From: Actinomycetes bacterium
GTDB taxonomy: Bacteria > Actinomycetota > Acidimicrobiia > Acidimicrobiales > Palsa-688
Assembly: GCA_021788115.1 (NCBI GenBank)
Contig: JAJYLA010000001.1
Coordinates: forward strand, 1-64,000
DNA: 64,000 bases
Reading direction: 5' to 3'
In this document: positions 51,892 through 60,553 of the stretch, piece by piece
Layout: each line of letters opens with the position of its first letter
How positions within the stretch are numbered: the first letter of the stretch is position 1
Translations under genes and position numbers: made by a program
The notes under the pieces: generated by a model
The model's input: the letters and a program-made list of their open reading frames with translations, nothing else
Database searches by the model: none
Told to the model about the DNA's origin: nothing

Positions 51892-53610
51892 ATGACGCCA
51901 CGCCGAGGAACGCCGAGGGTGCTCGCCGTCGCCCGGGGCGACGAGCCGGCGGATCTGCTTCTGAAGGGCGGCCGGGTGTTCGTGCCGGGCACACGTGAGT
52001 GGGTCCGCACCGATCTTCCCATCGCCGACGGGGTGATCGCAGGGTGGGGGACGCGCGAGGCGCGGGAGGTCGTCGACGTCTCGGGGACCTCCTTGACCCC
52101 CGGGTTCATCGACCCGCACATGCACCTCGAGTCGACCAAGCTGTGGGTGGACGAGTTCGTCCGCATCGTCCTGCCGCACGGGACCACGGCCGTGGCGGCG
52201 GATCCGCACGAGATCGCCAACGTATTCGGTGTGCCCGGCGTGGTTGCGCTGGTGGAGGCGGCGAGCCGCCTCCCCTTCACCTTCGGCATCTGCGCGTCGA
52301 GCTGCGTGCCGGCGTCCCCGTTCGAGAGCTCCGGCGCCGAGCTGGACCACCGGGACCTCGCCCGGCTGCTCGACGAGCACGGGGCGATCGGGGTCGCCGA
52401 GGTCATGGACTTCCCGGGCGTCATAGCGGGCGACGCGAAGGTGCTGGACAAGATCGCAGCCGCGGGGAGCCGCCGGGTGGACGGGCACGCCCCCGGCCTC
52501 AGAGGCCGCCAGCTCGACGCCTACATCGCCGCCGGGGTGGAGTCCGACCACGAGTGCACGGTCGCCGAGGAGGCGGACGAAAAGAGGCGCAAGGGAATGT
52601 GGATCTTCATCCGTGAAGGGTCCGCCTCGCGCAACCTCGCCGCCCTGGTCCCCACCGTGCTGCGGTTCGGCACCGAGCGCATCGCGCTGTGCACCGACGA
52701 CAGGGAGCCCGACACCCTGCTCCATGACGGCCACATGAACGACTGCGTCCGCCTGGCTGTCGCCGCCGGCGTGCGGCTCGAAGATGCCCTCGTGCTCGCC
52801 ACGAGCAACCCCGCCGAGTATCACCGCTTCCATCGCCTGGGGTGGCTGGGTCCCGGCTACCAGGCCGACGTTCTCTGCTTCGAGGACCTCACGCGCCTCG
52901 AGCCGGCGCGGGTGTGGCAGGCCGGCCGGCTGGTGGCCGCCAACGGACGCACGCTGCCCGATGCCGTGGCGGCGACCCCGGCGCCGGCGTGGATGCACCG
53001 CTCGGTGCGCCTCGACCGGCCTCCCGGCCCGGAGGCGTTCGCCGCACCGCCCCCGCCCGGCGGTCGCGCCCGGGTCATCGGCGTCGAATCCCGGTCGCTG
53101 TCGACGCGCGACATGGTCCTCGACGTGACCGACCCGGCCGCCGACGTCGCTCGCATCGCCGTCGTGGAGCGCCACCGCCAGACCGGGAGGATCGGCCTCG
53201 GCTATGTCAGCGGCTTCGGCCTGGCCCGGGGGGCGATGGCCTCCACCGTGGCCCATGACGCCCACAACTGCATGGTCGTGGGAACCCGCGACGGCGCCGG
53301 CGACATGGCGGCGGCGGTCGCCCGGCTGGCCGAGATCGGCGGCGGACAGGTCGCCGTCCTCGACGGGCGCGCCGTCGCAGAAGTGCGCCTTCCCGTCGGC
53401 GGCCTGATGAGCGACGGGTCCGCCACCGAGGTCGCCGGCGAGGTGGCCCGTCTCTCCCGCGCCGCCGCCGAGACGCTCGGCGTGACCATCGAGTCGCCGT
53501 TCATGCAGCTGAGCTTCCTCGGGCTGTCGGTCATCCCCGAGTTGCGGATCACCGACAGGGGTCTCGTCGACGTCACGCGCTTCGCCCTCACCGACGTCGC
53601 CGACGTCTGA
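51892..53610 (+). CDS. ade: Adenine deaminase
   Basis: 572-aa amidohydrolase that converts adenine to hypoxanthine and ammonia. The metal motif GFIDPHMHLEST (His76, His78), ADPHEIANVFG, VMDFPGVI, GHAPGLRG, CTDDREPDTLLHDGH and the C-terminal domain with HDAHNCMVVGTRDGAGDMAAAV are the typical pattern of bacterial Ade. It precedes a nucleobase/nucleoside ABC importer on the same strand, 104 nt away, so imported purines probably feed this enzyme. A TAGACT hexamer at 51861-51866 is a possible -10. Confidence 0.93.
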   Translation: MTPRRGTPRVLAVARGDEPADLLLKGGRVFVPGTREWVRTDLPIADGVIAGWGTREAREVVDVSGTSLTPGFIDPHMHLESTKLWVDEFVRIVLPHGTTAVAADPHEIANVFGVPGVVALVEAASRLPFTFGICASSCVPASPFESSGAELDHRDLARLLDEHGAIGVAEVMDFPGVIAGDAKVLDKIAAAGSRRVDGHAPGLRGRQLDAYIAAGVESDHECTVAEEADEKRRKGMWIFIREGSASRNLAALVPTVLRFGTERIALCTDDREPDTLLHDGHMNDCVRLAVAAGVRLEDALVLATSNPAEYHRFHRLGWLGPGYQADVLCFEDLTRLEPARVWQAGRLVAANGRTLPDAVAATPAPAWMHRSVRLDRPPGPEAFAAPPPPGGRARVIGVESRSLSTRDMVLDVTDPAADVARIAVVERHRQTGRIGLGYVSGFGLARGAMASTVAHDAHNCMVVGTRDGAGDMAAAVARLAEIGGGQVAVLDGRAVAEVRLPVGGLMSDGSATEVAGEVARLSRAAAETLGVTIESPFMQLSFLGLSVIPELRITDRGLVDVTRFALTDVADV

Positions 53611-53714
53611 TCTTAACAGACCTGCAACACGGATAGGGCCATAGGACCCTAGGAGCCGAGCAGCCCCATCTGTACGGTTTGTCAAATGGTGCCCGATGAC
53701 CTCGGCCCCGGGCC

Positions 53715-54908
53715 ATGCGCCGCCTCCTAGCCTCCGAGAGCAACGCGTCGATCGTGGCCCCTGCGGTGAACTGGAGGAGAATCGCCCTCACGTGGTTCGC
53801 GTTGCCGCTGTCCGCCGTCGGCGCCTTGCTTGTTGGGGCGCTTTTGATAGCGGCGTTCGGATCCAACCCGATTTCCGGCTATCACGCGCTCATCAACGGC
53901 GCCTTCGGGGGCGGGTACGCGCTGAGCAGCACGGCGGTGAAGGCAGTCCCCCTGTTGCTGGTGGGAGTGGGGATTTGCATTTCGTTCAGAGCCAACGTTC
54001 TGAACATCGGGGGGGAAGGGCAGATCGCGATGGGCGGCTTGGCGGCCACGGCGACGGCCCTGGCTGTTCCCCACCTGCCAGCGGTGCTGCTCGTACCGCT
54101 CGTGCTCCTGGCCGGCGTCGGCGGCGGCTTCGTGTGGGGCGCCGTCCCGGGATTCTTCAAGGCGTACTTCAACGTCAACGAGATCCTGAGCACCATCATG
54201 CTGAACCTTGTCGCGGTGCAACTCATGAACTACCTGCTCGCCGGGCCGATGATCGACACGACGACACCGTTCGCGGTGACGGGAAAGATCCCCCAGACCC
54301 GCCTGCTGTCGAAAAACGCGTGGCTCCCCATCATCGTCCACGGAACGCAGCTCCACCTCGGGGTCGTCATCGCGGTGGCGGTCGCGCTGCTCGCCTACGT
54401 GCTGCTGTGGCAGACGGGCTTCGGTTTCCGGCTCCGCGCCGTCGGCCTGTCGCGTGAGGCCGCCACTTATGCGGGCATGCCGGTGAAGCGCACCACTACC
54501 CTGGCCCTCGCTCTGAGCGGCGCCTTTTGCGGGCTGGCGGGAGCGATCCTCGTGTTCGGAGGAATCTCCCACCGGATGGTCACCGACGGGAGCTTGACGG
54601 GGTTCACCGGGTCGGCCGGTTTCAACGGCATCGTCGTCGCCCTCTTCGGAGGGTTGAACCCCCTGTGGACCATCGTCTCCGCCTTCCTCTTCGGCGGCCT
54701 GCTGGTCGGGGGAACCGCCCTCCAGGGGGCGACGGGGGTACCCACGGACCTCGTAACGACGATCGAAGGGCTGGTGGTGATCTTCGTGGTTTCCATCGAC
54801 TTCCTGCGCCGCAGAGCACGCGTCCGCGCCGAGGAGCCCCCGGAGAGACCCGGTACCCGGACCCGGACCCGACCCGGCCTGCTCAGGCTGATGCGAGCGC
54901 GGGCATGA
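53715..54908 (+). CDS. ABC transporter permease, BMP/nucleoside type (NupP-like)
   Basis: 397 aa with about ten transmembrane helices of the BPD_transp_2 fold. The conserved NVLNIGGEGQIAMG and FKAYFNVNEILSTIMLNLVAV segments mark the larger permease of YufP/NupP-type nucleoside importers. A Thr/Arg-rich C-terminal tail follows. The stop overlaps the next permease start as ATGA. The 104-nt leader before it has no riboswitch I can recognise. Confidence 0.9.
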   Translation: MRRLLASESNASIVAPAVNWRRIALTWFALPLSAVGALLVGALLIAAFGSNPISGYHALINGAFGGGYALSSTAVKAVPLLLVGVGICISFRANVLNIGGEGQIAMGGLAATATALAVPHLPAVLLVPLVLLAGVGGGFVWGAVPGFFKAYFNVNEILSTIMLNLVAVQLMNYLLAGPMIDTTTPFAVTGKIPQTRLLSKNAWLPIIVHGTQLHLGVVIAVAVALLAYVLLWQTGFGFRLRAVGLSREAATYAGMPVKRTTTLALALSGAFCGLAGAILVFGGISHRMVTDGSLTGFTGSAGFNGIVVALFGGLNPLWTIVSAFLFGGLLVGGTALQGATGVPTDLVTTIEGLVVIFVVSIDFLRRRARVRAEEPPERPGTRTRTRPGLLRLMRARA

Positions 54909-55837
54909 GCCACTTCTTCACGTACGCGATTCTCACGGCGACCATCGCCTCGGGCATCCAATACACCGCACCGTTCCTGTTGGCGGCGCTGGGCGAGACG
55001 CTCGGCCAGCGCAGCGGCGTGCTCAACCTGGGCGTCGACGGCATCATGCTCCTCGGCGCCTTCAGCACCTACTACGTCGCGTACAGGACCGGGGATCTCG
55101 GGTTGGCGCTGGTCGCCGGCCTCGCCACGGGCGCCGTGCTGGGTCTGCTGACCGCATTCATGAGCGTCACGCTCAACGCCGAGCAGGGCATCAGCGGCAT
55201 CGGTGTCTACATCCTCGCGCTGGGTCTCACCGACCTGCTCTTCGTGAAGCTCGTCGGGACCCCCACGCCGATCAAGCCGCTGATGGGATTGGACATCGGC
55301 CTCCTGGACCGGATCCCGGCCGTCGGCCGCATGTTCTTCCATCAGAACGCCCTCATCTACGTGGCGTTCCTGCTGGTGCCCGTCCTCGGGTTCGTCCTGT
55401 ACCGCACGACCTACGGGACCAAGGTTCTCGCCTGCGGAGAGAACCCGGCCGCAGCCGACAGCCTGGGGATCAACGTCCACCGCATCCGCTACTCGGCGGT
55501 GATCGCCGGCAGCACGATGGCCGGCCTGGCAGGCGCCACGCTTTTGATCAACTACGGCATCTTCCAGGAGAACCTCACTCAGAGCGCCGGCTTCATCGCG
55601 GTCGCGCTCGTGTACTTCGGCGCGTGGAAGCCCGGCGGCGTGATGGCGGGCTCCCTGTTGTACGGCATCGTCACCGCCGTGATCTTCCAGTGGAAGTCAC
55701 TCGGGATCATCCCGGTCTCCGACGCCGACCTGGCGGCGACCGCGCCCGCGGTCATCACCGTGCTGGCACTGCTGAGTGTCGGCCGCCGCTTCCGACAGCC
55801 CTCCGCCCTGGCCAAGCCGTACGTGCGGGGCGCCTGA
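54905..55837 (+). CDS. ABC transporter permease, BMP/nucleoside type (NupQ-like)
   Basis: 310 aa, about nine transmembrane helices. The conserved GVLNLGVDGIMLLGAF and FVLYRTTYGTKVLACGENPAAADSLGI segments are those of YufQ/NupQ permeases. It forms the membrane pore with the preceding permease, to which it is coupled by a 4-nt overlap. A 61-nt gap with a strong AGGAGG separates it from the binding-protein gene. Confidence 0.9.
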   Translation: MSHFFTYAILTATIASGIQYTAPFLLAALGETLGQRSGVLNLGVDGIMLLGAFSTYYVAYRTGDLGLALVAGLATGAVLGLLTAFMSVTLNAEQGISGIGVYILALGLTDLLFVKLVGTPTPIKPLMGLDIGLLDRIPAVGRMFFHQNALIYVAFLLVPVLGFVLYRTTYGTKVLACGENPAAADSLGINVHRIRYSAVIAGSTMAGLAGATLLINYGIFQENLTQSAGFIAVALVYFGAWKPGGVMAGSLLYGIVTAVIFQWKSLGIIPVSDADLAATAPAVITVLALLSVGRRFRQPSALAKPYVRGA

Positions 55838-55898
55838 GCTGATGCAACCGACCACTTCCCGGACCACACCGACATTCCCGACCACAGGAGGATCTCAG

Positions 55899-56951
55899 AT
55901 GCCCATCCGCACTCCAAGGCTGCGATGGCTGGGGCTTCTCGGCGCGGCGGTGGTGCTCACCACCGCCGCCTGCGGCAGCTCCGCCAAGACCGGAGCCCCC
56001 CCGACGACGAACCCGGCTGCGCCGGCTGCGACGGGGGGCAGCACCTCCAGCACCGCCGGGCACCCGTTCAAGGTGGCGATCGTCGCCCCCAGCGCCGTCA
56101 ACGACCTCGCTTTCACCGAGTCGATGGTCAGCGCCGTACAGAGCTTGAAGCAGAAGTACGACCTGCAGATCGCCATCTCCGACAACCAGTACGTCGTCTC
56201 GGACGCCGCGAACCTCATCCGCCAGTACGCGTCGGAAGGCTACAACCTCGTCATCGCCCACGGTTCGCAGTACGGCAGCACCGTCGAGCAGCTGGCCCCG
56301 CAGTTCCCCAAGGTGTCCTTCGCCTGGGGCACCGCCGGCTCCACGTTCAACCAGCCCAACATCTTCGCCTACCAGGCCGCCTCCAACGAGGGGGGCTACG
56401 TGCAGGGCTACATGGCCGGTCTCATGTCCAAGAGCAAGACGATCGGGGTCATCGGCCCGATCAACGTAGGCGACGCCCAGCTGTACGTCGACGGGTTCAA
56501 GCAGGGCGTCCTCGCTGCCGACAAGACCGCCAACGTGAAGGTGACCTTCACCGGCTCCTTCAGCGACGTCGGCCTGATGGCAACCGCCGCCAAGGCGTAC
56601 ATCGCGAACGGCGCGGACGTGCTGACGGGGAGCTCGCAATCGGTGGTCGGCGCCATCGGTGTCGCGAAGGCAGCGAAGGCGGCATGGTTCGGCACGCAGT
56701 GGGACCAGTCCTCTCTTGCGCCGACCGCGGTCGTGTCCTGCCAGGTGTACAACTGGGTGCCGGTCCTCGACCAGATCTTCACCGCCATCAAGGGCGGAAA
56801 GCTCGGCGGTGCCACGTACACGATCGGGCTGGGCAATGGCGGTGAGAAGATCCAGTTCAACCCCGGCTACCCGCTGTCGCCGTCGGTGAAGGCCGCAGGC
56901 GAGAAGGAGATCACCGCCATCGTCGACGGCACGCTCACCCCGGCGCAGTAG
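55899..56951 (+). CDS. BMP-family substrate-binding lipoprotein
   Basis: 350 aa. A signal peptide with lipobox LTTAAC (Cys25) leads to a Thr/Pro/Ser-rich spacer, then the BMP (basic membrane protein/PnrA) fold: VAIVAPSAVNDLAFTESM, GYNLVIAHGSQYGSTVEQLA and YVQGYMAGLMSKSKTIGVIG. PnrA-like proteins bind purine nucleosides; other members bind autoinducers or nucleobases. It is the only binding protein for either transporter set visible in the window. AGGAGG lies 6 nt before the ATG. Confidence 0.92.
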   Translation: MPIRTPRLRWLGLLGAAVVLTTAACGSSAKTGAPPTTNPAAPAATGGSTSSTAGHPFKVAIVAPSAVNDLAFTESMVSAVQSLKQKYDLQIAISDNQYVVSDAANLIRQYASEGYNLVIAHGSQYGSTVEQLAPQFPKVSFAWGTAGSTFNQPNIFAYQAASNEGGYVQGYMAGLMSKSKTIGVIGPINVGDAQLYVDGFKQGVLAADKTANVKVTFTGSFSDVGLMATAAKAYIANGADVLTGSSQSVVGAIGVAKAAKAAWFGTQWDQSSLAPTAVVSCQVYNWVPVLDQIFTAIKGGKLGGATYTIGLGNGGEKIQFNPGYPLSPSVKAAGEKEITAIVDGTLTPAQ

Positions 56952-57012
56952 CAGGCAGCATCGGGGCGGCAGACGGCGCCGGCAGGCGAGCAGAAAGGCA
57001 GAGGAGGACACG

Positions 57013-58587
57013 GTGGTGGCGAAAGGTCCTGGGGACGCGCCGGTGGTGCTGGAGATGCAGGGAATCACCAAGCGCTTCCCCGGGGTCCTCGCCAACGACC
57101 ACGTCGACTTCGACGTGCGATCCGGCGAGGTGCACACGCTCTTCGGGGAGAACGGCGCGGGGAAGAGCACCCTCATGAGCATCCTCTACGGGTTGCACCG
57201 CGCCGACGAGGGCGTGACGCTGCTGGACGGTGAGCCGGTCACCATCGGCTCGCCGGCCGAGGCCATCCGGCTCGGCATCGGCATGATCCACCAGCACTTC
57301 ATGCTGGTCCCGACGCTCACCGTCGCCGAGAACGTGTCCCTCGGCCTGGCGTCGACGCGAGGCCCGCTGAAGGACACCCGCAGGGTGTCGCAACGCATCG
57401 AGGAGCTGTCGAGCGCGTACGGCATCCGGGTCAACCCCGCCGCCGCGGTGTGGCAGCTGTCTGTCGGCGAACGCCAACGGGTCGAGATCATCAAGGCGCT
57501 GTATCGCGAGGCACGCCTGCTCATCCTCGACGAGCCCACCGCCGTCCTCACGCCCGGCGAGGTCGACGACCTGTTCCGGGTTCTCGCGCAGATGCGCTCC
57601 GACGGCCGCAGCATGGTGTTCATCTCCCACAAGCTGCGGGAGGTCCTCGCCCTATCCGACCGCATCACCGTCCTGCGGGCCGGGCGCAACGTCGGTACCG
57701 TCCTCCCCGCCGAGGTGTCCGAGGAGCGGCTGGCGGAGCTCATGGTCGGCCGCCACATCGGTGCCGAGCGCCCGAGCCCGCAGGGCCCTTCCCCCGCCGG
57801 GGAGGCGCTCCTCAGGGTGCGCGACCTCGTCGTACGCGGAGACCGCGGCGCCGACACCGTGACCGGCGTGTCGCTCGATGTCCGCGCCGGGGAGATCGTC
57901 GGCATCGCCGGCGTCTCCGGCAACGGCCAGCGGGAACTGGCGGAGGCGATCGCGTGCCTGAGGTCCCCGTCGAGGGGAACCATCCGGGTGGGCGGTGTCG
58001 ACCTGGCCGGCCGCAACGCGGCGGGAGCCCGCCGCGCCGGCCTCGGCTTCGTGCCGGAGGAGAGGATGCGCGACGGCGTGATCGGCGACTTCAGCGTCAG
58101 CGAGAACCTGATGCTCGTGGACGCCGCCAAGGCCGCCTTTTCGCGATGGGGCTTCCTGCGCGGCCGCTCGATTCGCTCGTACTGCGCCGAGCGCGTGTCC
58201 ACCTTCGACGTGCGCACACCCGGCCTGGAGACACCGACGCGGAACCTGTCCGGGGGCAACATCCAGAAGCTGATCCTCGCCCGGGAGCTGTCGGGCAACC
58301 CCAAGGTCCTGCTCGTGGCGCAACCGACGCGCGGTATCGACGTCGCCGCGACGCGGTACATCCACGAGCGGCTGCGCGAGCAGGCGCGCAAGGGCATCGC
58401 CGTGCTGGTCGTCTCCGAGGACCTCGACGAGGTCATCAACCTCGCCGACCGGATACTGGTCATGTACGAGGGTCGGATCATCGGGGAGGCGGGCGCGCGC
58501 ACGACGACGCGGGAAGCGCTCGGTCTCATGCTGGCCGGGGTCGCCGCCGCCCCCGCCGGGGCCGCGGCGGGTAGCTCAGCCGGGTAG
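57013..58587 (+). CDS. ABC ATPase with two nucleotide-binding domains (NupO/RbsA-like)
   Basis: 524 aa, two fused ATPase halves. The first has FGENGAGKSTLM, LSVGERQRVEIIKAL and ILDEPTAVLT. The second has GVSGNGQREL (altered Walker A) and LSGGNIQKLILAREL with QPTRGIDVAA. This double layout is standard for sugar and nucleoside importers in the BMP class. It ends the plus-strand transporter operon. The stop codon lies in a 13-bp tandem repeat shared with the convergent carbamate kinase gene. Confidence 0.92.
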   Translation: MVAKGPGDAPVVLEMQGITKRFPGVLANDHVDFDVRSGEVHTLFGENGAGKSTLMSILYGLHRADEGVTLLDGEPVTIGSPAEAIRLGIGMIHQHFMLVPTLTVAENVSLGLASTRGPLKDTRRVSQRIEELSSAYGIRVNPAAAVWQLSVGERQRVEIIKALYREARLLILDEPTAVLTPGEVDDLFRVLAQMRSDGRSMVFISHKLREVLALSDRITVLRAGRNVGTVLPAEVSEERLAELMVGRHIGAERPSPQGPSPAGEALLRVRDLVVRGDRGADTVTGVSLDVRAGEIVGIAGVSGNGQRELAEAIACLRSPSRGTIRVGGVDLAGRNAAGARRAGLGFVPEERMRDGVIGDFSVSENLMLVDAAKAAFSRWGFLRGRSIRSYCAERVSTFDVRTPGLETPTRNLSGGNIQKLILARELSGNPKVLLVAQPTRGIDVAATRYIHERLREQARKGIAVLVVSEDLDEVINLADRILVMYEGRIIGEAGARTTTREALGLMLAGVAAAPAGAAAGSSAG

Positions 58588-58609
58588 CTCAGCCGGGTAG
58601 CTCAGCCGC
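58571..58609. repeat. 13-bp tandem repeat spanning two convergent stop codons
   Basis: GTAGCTCAGCCGG occurs twice in full, followed by a third copy ending in C (58571-58583, 58584-58596, 58597-58609). The middle copy contains the ABC ATPase stop (TAG 58585-58587). The third contains the carbamate kinase stop (revcomp TGA 58602-58604). Because the unit is not a multiple of three, gain or loss of a copy would alter both reading ends. Confidence 0.85.
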
Positions 58610-59552
58610 GCAGGAAGTGCGTGCCGGTCTTGCCGGCGAGGGCTTGCTCCACGTGGGCGGGGTCTGTCACGACTGCTTCCCCGCCCCCGGCTTCGAGGTA
58701 CTCGACGATCGCCTCCACCTTCGGCTTCATGCTACCGGCCGCGAAGTGGCGCCCCTCCGCCAGGTAGCGCTTCGCCTCCGACAGGGTGATGCGCTCCACC
58801 CAGCGCTCCTCGGGGGTGCCGAAATCCAGCGCCACCCTCTCCACGGCGGTCGTGATCAAGAGGAGGTCCGCGCCGACGGCGCGCGCCAGCAGGGAGCAGC
58901 CGAGGTCCTTGTCGATGACGGCCTCGACGCCGAGGAGGTCGCCGTCCTCGTTCGCCACCACGGGTATGCCCCCCCCGCCGACGGCGACGACGACGACGCC
59001 GGCGGCGGCGAGAGCCTGGATGGCGTCCATCTCGACGATGCGCAGCGGCCGGGGGGATGCCACCACCCGGCGCCAGCCGCGGTGGGCGTCCTCGGCGACG
59101 TCCCACCCGTCCTGCTCCCGCCGGCGCTGCGCCTCGGCGGCGTCCATGAACGAGCCGATCGGCTTGGTCGGCGAGGAGAAGGCCGGGTCGTCGCGCGCCA
59201 CCTCGGTCTGCGTGACGACGGCGGCCACCGGCTTGGCGATGCCGCGCCGGCGCAGGACGTTCTGGATGTTCTGCACCAGCGCGTAGCCGATGGCCCCCTG
59301 GCTGTCGGCGCCGCAGACGTCGAGGGGGATCTCGTGCAGCTCGCGGGCTGCCAGCTCGGACCGGCGCAGGATGAAACCCACCTGGGGGCCGTTGCCGTGG
59401 CCGATGATGACGTCCCAGCCGTCCTGGATCATCGACGCCACGTGTTCGGCGGTCTCGTGCGCCGCCACGTACTGGTCCCGGACGTTCTGGTGCATCTTGT
59501 CCTTGATCAGCGAGTTGCCACCGATCGCGATCACCGCTAGCCGGCCGGCCAT
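58602..59552 (-). CDS. arcC: Carbamate kinase
   Basis: 316 aa. Catalyses carbamoyl phosphate + ADP to carbamate + ATP, normally in the catabolic, ATP-forming direction. The AAK-fold motifs are AVIAIGGNSLIKD, IGHGNGPQVGFILRRSELA, VVAVGGGGIPVV with Asp/Lys in DGDLLGVEAVIDKDLG, and TTAVERVALDFG. It follows the YgeW-like carbamoyltransferase gene by 14 nt. AAAGGGGG precedes the ATG. In this context it most likely converts carbamoyl phosphate from the two transferases into ATP. Confidence 0.94.
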   Translation of the reverse strand: MAGRLAVIAIGGNSLIKDKMHQNVRDQYVAAHETAEHVASMIQDGWDVIIGHGNGPQVGFILRRSELAARELHEIPLDVCGADSQGAIGYALVQNIQNVLRRRGIAKPVAAVVTQTEVARDDPAFSSPTKPIGSFMDAAEAQRRREQDGWDVAEDAHRGWRRVVASPRPLRIVEMDAIQALAAAGVVVVAVGGGGIPVVANEDGDLLGVEAVIDKDLGCSLLARAVGADLLLITTAVERVALDFGTPEERWVERITLSEAKRYLAEGRHFAAGSMKPKVEAIVEYLEAGGGEAVVTDPAHVEQALAGKTGTHFLRG

Positions 59553-59566
59553 CGTCGGGCCCCCTT

Positions 59567-60544
59567 TCACCTCATGGTCAGGGCCATGACCGCCTTCTGG
59601 GCGTGCAGGCGGTTCTCGGCCTGGTCGAACACCGCCGACTGGGGGCCGTCGATCACCTCGTCGGCCACCTCGACGTTGCGGTCGGCCGGCAGCGGGTGCA
59701 TGTAGATGGCGTCCTCGCCGGCGAGACGCATGTGCTCCGCGTCGGTGATCCACGAGCTGTACTTGCCAATCAGGCGCTCCCCCTCCTCGGGGTCTGTGGT
59801 GGTGAGCAGCGCCCCCCAGCTCTTGGCGTACACCACGTCGGTGCCGCGCAGGCCCTCCTCGAAGTCGTCCATCAGCTCGAAGGACGCGTGGCCGCGCCGC
59901 GCGTTCTCCCTGGCCTGCTCGACGATGTCGGGCATCAGCAGGAACTCGGGGGGATGGACGAGACGCACGTTGACCCCGAAGCGGGGCAGCAGCAGAGCAA
60001 GGCTCTGGGGGACGCTGATCGGCTTCTGGTAGCTCGAGGCGGTCGCCCAGCTGATCGTCGCGGTGCGCCCCCGCGGGTCGCCGAAGCGCTCGATGATCGT
60101 CATCAGGTCGGCGAGCGCCTGGTGGGGATGGAAGACGTCGCACTGCATGTTGAGCACGGGGACCCTGCTGGCCGCCGCGACGTCACGGATGTAGGCGTTG
60201 CCCTTCTGCCAGTCGACGTAGCGGATGGCGATGCCGTCGTTGTAGCGGCCCAGGATCTCCCCGATCTCCGTGGCCGTGTCGCCGTGGGAGATCTGGGTGA
60301 CCCTGCTCTCGAGGAACTGGGCGTGGCCCCCGAGTTGCGCCATGCCCGCCTCGAACGAGGCGCGGGTGCGGGTGCTCGCGAAGAAGAACAGCATGGCGAG
60401 GACCTTGTCGCGCAGGTACGGGTGCGGCCGGCCGAGCGCCCGGTCTCTCTTCAGCTCGAACGCCACGTCGAGAGCAGTGTCGATCTCGTCCTTGGTCCAC
60501 TCGGAGAAGTCGATGACGTCGCGGCCCCGAAGATGTGTCTGCAC
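59567..60544 (-). CDS. YgeW-like carbamoyltransferase
   Basis: 325-aa member of the aspartate/ornithine carbamoyltransferase superfamily. Carbamoyl-phosphate motifs STRTR (57-61) and HPHQALAD (139-146) are kept. In the C-terminal domain, SYQKPISVPQSLALL and RFGVNVRLVHPPE resemble the unassigned E. coli YgeW rather than ornithine transcarbamoylase, and the family HCLP is MHPLPADR (282-289) here. The second substrate is unknown. In E. coli ygeW sits with a carbamate kinase gene in a purine-degradation cluster, as here. It is shorter than YgeW (396 aa). Confidence 0.85.
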   Translation of the reverse strand: MQTHLRGRDVIDFSEWTKDEIDTALDVAFELKRDRALGRPHPYLRDKVLAMLFFFASTRTRASFEAGMAQLGGHAQFLESRVTQISHGDTATEIGEILGRYNDGIAIRYVDWQKGNAYIRDVAAASRVPVLNMQCDVFHPHQALADLMTIIERFGDPRGRTATISWATASSYQKPISVPQSLALLLPRFGVNVRLVHPPEFLLMPDIVEQARENARRGHASFELMDDFEEGLRGTDVVYAKSWGALLTTTDPEEGERLIGKYSSWITDAEHMRLAGEDAIYMHPLPADRNVEVADEVIDGPQSAVFDQAENRLHAQKAVMALTMR

Positions 60545-60553
60545 GGCCCGGCC

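Noticed and set aside
53611-53714. Purine riboswitch upstream of the nucleoside importer
   Set aside because: The conserved core and paired helices of purine riboswitches are not present.
58571-58609. tRNA-like D-arm sequence (GTAGCTCAGCCGG) in tandem
   Set aside because: The match is limited to the D-arm-like unit; there is no acceptor stem, anticodon arm or T-arm, and both flanks are coding.
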